Below are positions 55,031 through 64,000 of a stretch of DNA of 64,000 bases, one piece after another (within the stretch, counting starts at the first letter, position 1; the number at the start of each line of letters is the position of its first letter). The notes below the pieces were generated by a model. That model searched no databases, had not been told where the DNA came from, and worked only from the letters and a program-made list of their open reading frames with translations. Source of the stretch: Mastacembelus armatus (lineage: Eukaryota > Chordata > Actinopteri > Synbranchiformes > Mastacembelidae); contig NC_046640.1 in the NCBI RefSeq assembly GCF_900324485.2, positions 6,993,357 through 7,057,356 on the forward strand. Direction: 5' to 3'. The position numbers and the translations under genes were made by a program.

Positions 55031-55050
55031 CGTGACCACTGGAGGTCAGT
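55031..55050 (+). promoter_or_regulatory. CTCF-like motif 4
   Basis: CGTGACCACTGGAGGTCAGT; a weaker match in plus orientation. It lies about 80 bp after a second CTACTTCCGGTTA word. Confidence 0.45.
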
Positions 55051-55645
55051 GTACACTAAGTCAATTATAGCTACTGAATCTTCGTATGAAGGCGTTTAAA
55101 ACAGACTTTTTTTGACCTTTATTTGATCTAAACAAACAGAACAGGATATAACGATAGGTGCGAATTACTTATATTTAAGTAACGTATCAAAATAAATAAA
55201 GCGTGAATTCGCTTAAATGGGAAATATCTAATTTAGTTTAATTGATCATTTCAGAGAATGGTAACAAGATTTAGTCTCGATAATGATACTAATCCACAAT
55301 ATAATAGTGTTAGTAATCAGTGAAACCACTAAAGCCCAGTGAACTCTTATTTATTACCCAGTCACGGTGTGTGTCAAGGGGCGGCCGTAAAATCAGACGA
55401 TTCCTAGACGTCCGGTGAAGGCATTTCAAAATAAAAGCCTCAGACTGTGTAGGTATAGTTGTGCTCTGGTTACAAGAATAGTGAAGTTACTCTGGCCCCA
55501 GACGGGCCGACCCAGGATTAGTTAGAGTGGTTACGGGGGTTTTGAGTGTGTTGAGTCGAGCTAGCGGTACTTGTGGCGCTGTGAAGGGGCTGCGTCCGGC
55601 AGAGTTTGCAGCAGTTTCAGCGGCGGCTCTCACTGAAATAACATC

Positions 55646-56970
55646 ATGGCAGCGGAGTGCGAGTGAGTTTGTTAACAACATGTCTGATTTGTCCCCTCAG
55701 ACTCACATAGAGCTCATGACAGCCCGTGGTTCTGGTCCCTGAGCTGGACCGCGCCAGGTCTGGTGTGGCTGATGTTAGCTAATGAGCAGCTCAGCGTGTT
55801 AGCCGCCACGCTAACGTTAGCCGAAAACAGCAGGGCGAGCTAACTACTTTGTGTTTTCTCCGCAGTGTGATGTCTGAAATCGAGGTGCTGCAGTCGATCT
55901 ACCTGGATGACCTGCTGGTGGACAACACAGAGGACGGGTGAGATGACAGCAGAGTTTAGCTTCATTAGCTTTGGCTCTGAGGTGTGATCATCTGTGCTGC
56001 CCTCAGATCAGTTTATGTAGATAGGCCATCGTTTCAGTAGGTAAACACCAGATGTGTAATGTTCAGGACACTGAGCTGTCAACACTCAAACACACACTAG
56101 AGTCAGGGGATCTGACAGGTCACCACTTTGGGTGCATCAGTATTTGTGACTGTGGATTCACAGCAGGACACCACACAGTGTAACACCCTCACCAGAGCTC
56201 TATGCAGCTCAGAGCAGGTCTCCCTGTCAGTTCTGCTTCTGCAGCTGCACCAGAGGTTTGCAGGTGAAACAGAAATGACAAATGAACACTGACCTCAGGT
56301 CTGTTGTGATGAGCAGAGATGGAGGCCTGAATGTTTTCAGCACACACATGACTAACCTAATCTAAGCTCTCCTATCTCCTGGTGAGTGTGGCTTTATATT
56401 TTATTAAAATAATGTAGATTCTGAGCAAACTGAAATCTTCACAAATCTTTTTGTAACGATGTGTTTTGCAAGGAAATATTTGGCACAATGTGTCTCCGTG
56501 TTGTGTCCATCTGATCACTTCAGCCTTGTTGATGTCTGATGACACCTGATCTCGATTTTCGATCGATTTTCAGCTTCTGTTGGCTCCAGTTTTTGGTCTC
56601 TGTTTTTAAAAGCCGTTTGTGTTCTCTGGCCTCCAGGGGCTGGGAGGTGAGCCTGGTCCTGTACCCGTCCACAGCTGAGGACTCCGTGTCCCAGTTTGTC
56701 CGACTCACCCTGACTTTGACGCTCGATCAACAGGTCCACTCTCCGTTGTCCTCTCCTACTTTGACACTGAGATTCTGGTTAAGGAAAAAAAAAAAACATG
56801 CTTGAAACAAAATGTTGAGGATTAGATGGTAAAAATGTAAACACAGAAATAATAACCTGTCTGTGCCACGTCACAGGACACGGCTCGAGAATTCTGTTTT
56901 TTAATGACATTTTGGTTTTACAACAATGAAGCTCTCTGGCACATAGGAGTAATAAGATATATCAGTCTTT

Positions 56971-57012
<42 letters not shown>

Positions 57013-59836
57013 TACTGTTAGATGAGTATGTTCATTGTTGATTTAGGCTTTTTCATTTGATCAAGAAATGCTGAAGAAAATAAGTAACACCAGACTCCGT
57101 CTTCCTGCCTTTGTATCCTTAGTATCCCTCGTCCTGTCCAGCCATCTCCATTCATAACCCACGGGGGCTTTCTGATGACCAGCTCATCAGGTGAGAAACT
57201 GGAGCTCTGTTCTCTGTGTGTCTCATTTTTCTGCGAAGGAACTTTAAATATGCAGCGTAACATCCCACAATCCTTTGCAACTGCTCTCTCTTAGTGTCCA
57301 AAAGTGTCTTCAGTTGGAGGCTCAGTCCTATCTGGGTTCACCAGTGTTGTATCAGCTCATTGAGGTCAATATATGCAGTGGCTTTTTTTTTCTTCACATA
57401 ATTAAAGAAATGATTGTTCATCTGTTAATGCATGAAGCCAGTGATCAGTAATGCAGCTGCTTTTCTGACCGTCCTCCTACAGAAAGCTAAAGAAATCCTG
57501 ACTGAGAGCAACATTCCTCATGGAAATTGTGTCATTTGTCTCTACGGATTTAAGGTACATGTTCACCTCATTTTCCACCAGTCAGTCGTATCTTCTCTTT
57601 TTATGAAGAAAAGAAACACTGGACGCTCTTTATTTATTCACATAAGAATCTCTGAAAGTTTTTGCAGATTTTTCTAAGAATACCTTTTTTTAAATTTTTT
57701 TTTATTCAACTCTTTATCTCTGCAGTTGTATGAATTGGTTTTGTTTATATTTGGATTTTTGAGTAGGCATATTGAGATAATCTATATATCATTTTAGTAA
57801 ATTTATCTTGTCTTACGTGAGCAGAAATTCAATATCTAGTAATGACGACATTACTTCAGGCTTTAGAAAGGTTTACTCTTTACTGATGTTTTATAGACCA
57901 GATAAATGAATCAACTCAAGTGAGAAAATATTCTCCAGATCTACTGATAAAGCAAAAACTTACTAGTTGCAGGCCTAATTTTTTGCAGCATTCATTTTGT
58001 AGGTAATAATATGTCAGTGTTGTGTTCTGCTGCCCCCAAGTGGGCCAGAAATCATTGCTGTTGAGGACAGCCTCTGATCTGCAGCTGCTAACGTGAGTAA
58101 ACACGTACGTGCGTCTGCTTGTACTGCGTGTCCTCAGGAGGGAGAAACGTTCACCAAGACGAGCTGCTATCACTACTTCCACTCCCACTGCCTCGGTCGC
58201 TACGCCAGCCACTCTGAAACGGAGCTTCGCCAGAGGGAGAAGGAGCTGGAGGAGGACAAGACCAGAGAGAGGTCGGACTATCAGGTAAGGTATCAGCAAG
58301 CTGAGTTACAAATGAAAGGCTTTCAATCAAAGACCTTGTGAATACTCACATTGGCTCCTCTGACAGGAGCTGACTGTGGTGTGTCCGGTGTGTAGAGAGC
58401 CTCTGACGTACGATGTTGATCAGCTTCTGTCGTCCCCTCCACCCCAGCTGCCCGAGGTGAAACCACTTTCTAAAGTACAGGTTTGCTTCATAAAACCACC
58501 TCGGCCCGTGGTCCATTTGTACTGACTGCTGTTCCTAAGGTCAAGAAGGAACATTCAACTTCTACAGTTTCACTTCTTGAACAGGGTTTGTTTTTTTTCT
58601 CTCAGCTGGACGATGCAGCAGTTGGTTCGGATTTTCAGCAGAAGTGGGGTGAACTCCAGAAGCTTTTGGAAAGACAGAGGTCTAAAGGTGGAATCATTGA
58701 CCCAGAGGTGGAGTCAAATCGTTTTTTCATCCATATCAACGAGGTAAGGATGAACGATATGGCCACACACTACAGATAACACCAGTATAAGAAGAGAAAG
58801 ACACAAAAATGGTCTCAGTGAAATCCAGAAAGTATTTTTCATCTTGTCAGACAGAAATTCACACTGGCGTATTCAGACGTGTTGCATGTCTCACTTTTCT
58901 GATCTTGTATCTAAGCTGCTGGCCCTGAAGCTAGATCTCAGCTAGGTGCAGCATCACCTGGACATTTTAGTTGTTTACATGTTACAGTGTTAATGTACAA
59001 ACTCAGAAAGAGGTAGGGATCATCTCAGAATGAAAACCTATTACAGTGCACCAAAAAACCAGGCAGAGTAAGGCGTCTTTGATGGCTGTTCCTGTGTGAT
59101 GTGATGTAAAAACATTTGCAGCAGTACATGTCAACTCCCACAGACTCCATCCGTTGCTGAAAATGGAAACCTGGATGTGGATGTCTCTCCTGGCCCACCA
59201 GCTCCTTCTGCTTCTAACGTGTCCTGTGATGACACTGGCTCGAGAGCAGGCCAGTTTGCTCCCAGACCTGCCCACTGCAGAGGTGGCCAGGGCCACAGGC
59301 GCCAAAACCAGGTAAGGGGGCCAAGGACGGGAGGCAGATCCAGACCACAACATGGGAGCATTGCCCCAATCTCAGAGCAGCTGGACAAAATCTCTCTGGC
59401 CTCAAACTGCACTGAGGAACCAGTAAAAGACAAAGCTCAGGGTAATCATGGCCAGCAGCTGCAAGTAAAAGCAGAATTATGGCAGTTGAAGACAGACAGC
59501 GAAGTCTACGCAGAACAACAAAAGATGCATGTTTCTCCACACGATCAGAGAGTGTGCAAATCAGGGGTGGAAACTGAACACTCAAAAGACGCTGCAGACG
59601 CTGCAGACTCTGCAGGCAGCCTTGGTCATCGTGGAAGGAGAAGAGGCCATCACCGATTTGTCCCACACAGTGGAGGCCCCGGGTCTGCACAGTACCCCTG
59701 GGACGGGCGAGCTTCAAGGAGCAGGGGAGGGGCCGGTAACCTGTACAGCAGAGGACGCGGCTCCCACTGGGGTCATGGCAGGGTCTGCCAACAAAAGGTG
59801 GTGGAGCGAGAGAAGGGGAGGGAGGAGGTGTTATGA
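55646..59836 (+). CDS. rnf25: RNF25 (AO7), RWD-RING E3 ubiquitin ligase
   Basis: Ten coding exons: 55646-55662, 55866-55937, 56637-56733, 57123-57190, 57295-57364, 57483-57554, 58138-58284, 58367-58456, 58606-58743, 59144-59836. Total 1464 nt, 487 residues, in phase. An RWD domain covers about residues 8-120 (EIEVLQSIYLDDL, YPSSCPAISIHNPRGLSDDQ, LYQLIEKAKEILTESNIPHG). The RING follows at about 128-205, with CVIC in one exon, SCYHYFHSHC in the next and CPVCREPL in the third; it is spaced by a charged insert LRQREKELEEDKTRERSDYQ. The tail is RG- and Q-rich. Known roles of the family: E3 ligase working with UBE2D/E enzymes, NF-kB activation, and, with RNF14, clearing stalled or cross-linked ribosomes. 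The final exon's tail is poorly conserved, so its details rest on the open frame. Confidence 0.96.
56972..57011. repeat. (CA)n microsatellite
   Basis: About 20 CA units in rnf25 intron 3. Confidence 0.95.
58028..58049 (-). promoter_or_regulatory. CTCF-like motif in rnf25 intron
   Basis: CTGCTGCCCCCAAGTGGGCC; reverse complement GGCCCACTTGGGGGCAGCAG resembles the CTCF core. It lies 89 bp before the RING exon at 58138. Confidence 0.5.
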
Positions 59837-60791
59837 CAAAGGGCAACAGTAGGGACAATGAACAAATGTATGTGTGCCTCCATTTTGAATTTGCATAGAA
59901 TAAAGCCCTATGTCAGGACTGACGTTCACTGTAGAATCCTATCCTGCAGTACATCGCCATTATCCTGTTCCCCAGTTTGCACTTTCATGCACACTCATGT
60001 CAGATACAAGTGGTTGTTGTGTTTTGTTGTGATGCAATATGACTTGAATGAAACACAAATTAAATTTTCTCTGGATGTCAGTGTCAGATGTCGCCCTTTA
60101 TTTATGTAGTGACATGAAAATATGCTGATAATGAGGCTGTAAGCCACCGGCAGCACCTCTTTAACTTAGAAAAAAAGTGTTCAAATATATAAAGAATAAA
60201 ATCTGAAAAAGATGTATTGCAATATAGAAATACTCTTAAAGCATTTAGCATTTATTCAACTTTTTATTCATGCATTAGTGTCAGCATATATTTCATTTAT
60301 TCATTATGTTATTTATATATTTATTTTTTGCTTACTTAAGTCATCCACCAACAGACAAAAGGCCATAGAGTCCTATGGGAGACAGAGTCCTGGGCCCTTG
60401 GTTATCAGGTCTGTAATAATCTACATTTGAATAGTTTAATTTTTGCTCCTGGCAGATATAGTTAGTACTTTGCAGATGAAATATTTAAACACAATGAGCT
60501 TATAACATGCACTGAAACATCTGCACTGCAAAGCCAAAGTTCCATGCCCCGGTATTATAACGAGACACGTTTCCAAACGTAGCGCTAAGGCTGATGGGAA
60601 TCGTAGTTTCTAGAAGTTGAGAGGCGGAATCGTCACTGACGCCATCTTGGCACTTTCCGCTGAGGGCCAGCCCATCTGGTTAGTTGCGCAGGGTCGCAGA
60701 GGCGTGTAGTTGTTTTTAAAAGCACTGACGCTGTGACTGGCGGGACCGACTCACAACAACTACAGTCGCAGCGGAGATTTAAGAGCCTACA
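59837..60791 (+). promoter_or_regulatory. kat8: rnf25 3' UTR, then kat8 promoter
   Basis: An AATAAA at 59899-59904 probably ends rnf25. AT-rich sequence follows to about 60500. From about 60540 to 60790 the sequence turns CpG-bearing and includes a GCTGATGGGAATCGTAGTTTC word (60589-60609), resembling promoter motifs of the ACTACAATTCCC (ZNF143) type in reverse. I infer the kat8 promoter here. Confidence 0.5.
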
Positions 60792-63718
<2,927 letters not shown>

Positions 63719-64000
63719 TAGAGATGCACTGATTGACTGGCCAGTGATCGGAATCGGACAATTTTTACGCATGACTGGCCTGGATCAGTGACTGTCCGGT
63801 CAGGCTCACGTCTTACCGATTCCTAGACTATCCTCTTATTGTCAGCGGTGCAGGCAATGACTTCACAGCCATGCACACACACACTGTGTAAACATGTCAT
63901 TGGTGTGGAAATTTTTTTTGTGAGTGAAGATGACACAAAGATCAGTTTGTAACATTTGTAAGGCCAAAATACAACCATTTTTGGTTACTTTTGAAAGTTT
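63719..64000 (+). mobile_element. Start of a BED-finger hAT transposon, runs off the window
   Basis: TAGAGATGCACTGATTGACT followed by GATCGGAATCGG resembles the terminal sequence of fish hAT elements. From about 63894 the plus strand reads as the first part of a ZBED-type zinc-finger domain (TCATTGGTGTGGAAATTTTT for SLVWKFF, then pieces for VSEDDTKIS and CNICKAK) in more than one frame, so this copy looks decayed. The remainder is outside the window, so neither the target duplication nor the catalytic part can be seen. Confidence 0.55.

Larger units (their letters stand above)
53925..55645. promoter_or_regulatory. Divergent promoter interval of anapc2 and rnf25
   Basis: The start codons of the two genes are 1.7 kb apart and point away from each other. 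The anapc2 side (to about 54010) and the rnf25 side (about 55360-55640) are CpG-rich. The middle (54300-55060) has four CTCF-like motifs and two copies of a CTACTTCCGGTTA ETS-like word. TTC repeats lie at 54144-54176. No coding gene is seen. Confidence 0.6.

Noticed and set aside
59214-59858. Minus-strand frame of 214 codons
   Set aside because: Antisense of the last rnf25 exon, which joins in phase to the RING exons.

Overview
The window is vertebrate nuclear DNA, almost certainly from a teleost and probably a percomorph. It holds intron-split genes with GT-AG junctions, no operons, Tc1, hAT and L2/CR1-type transposons of fish type, and a dispersed repeat (7855-8950) of a kind I associate with percomorphs. 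The genus cannot be told from sequence alone. Coding joins were checked by phase. The summed exons of arl6ip1 (612 nt), srrm2 (4296), rab35 (630), anapc2 (2460) and rnf25 (1464) are all exact multiples of three and end in a stop.

Layout, left to right: fus (minus; LC and RGG1 exons 7309-4743, with the RRM and zinc-finger exons beyond the left edge); an unrecognised small gene (plus, about 10144-12228); arl6ip1 (minus, 19775-13636); srrm2 (plus, 22869-36289); a rab35-type GTPase (plus, 42086-46051); anapc2 (minus, 53924-48538); rnf25 (plus, 55646-59836); and kat8 (plus, 60792 to 63418, running off the right edge). arl6ip1/srrm2 and anapc2/rnf25 are head-to-head pairs. The unnamed gene/arl6ip1 and rab35/anapc2 are tail-to-tail pairs.

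The genes do not form one pathway. They are housekeeping genes: RNA binding and splicing (fus, srrm2), ER shaping (arl6ip1), endosomal traffic (rab35), ubiquitin ligation (anapc2, rnf25) and histone acetylation (kat8).

Mobile elements sit in introns and between genes. They include a Tc1 element interrupted by an L2-type LINE in the long fus intron, a PIF/Harbinger-like MITE in arl6ip1, two hAT elements with perfect 8-bp target duplications (20631-21526 and 25282-26032), a TA-flanked MITE and a second Tc1 in srrm2 introns, a Rex1/CR1-like LINE framed by ~96-bp inverted repeats (37737-39883), and the start of a BED-finger hAT at the right edge. I saw no endogenous retrovirus or other virus-like element, no CRISPR array, and no tRNA or rRNA gene.

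I did not find a new multi-gene system. The points most worth a second look are a divergent cluster of four CTCF-like motifs between anapc2 and rnf25, the unrecognised small gene, the inverted repeats around the LINE, the coding repeats of srrm2, and a GCTAACGTTAGC-like word concentrated in first introns.
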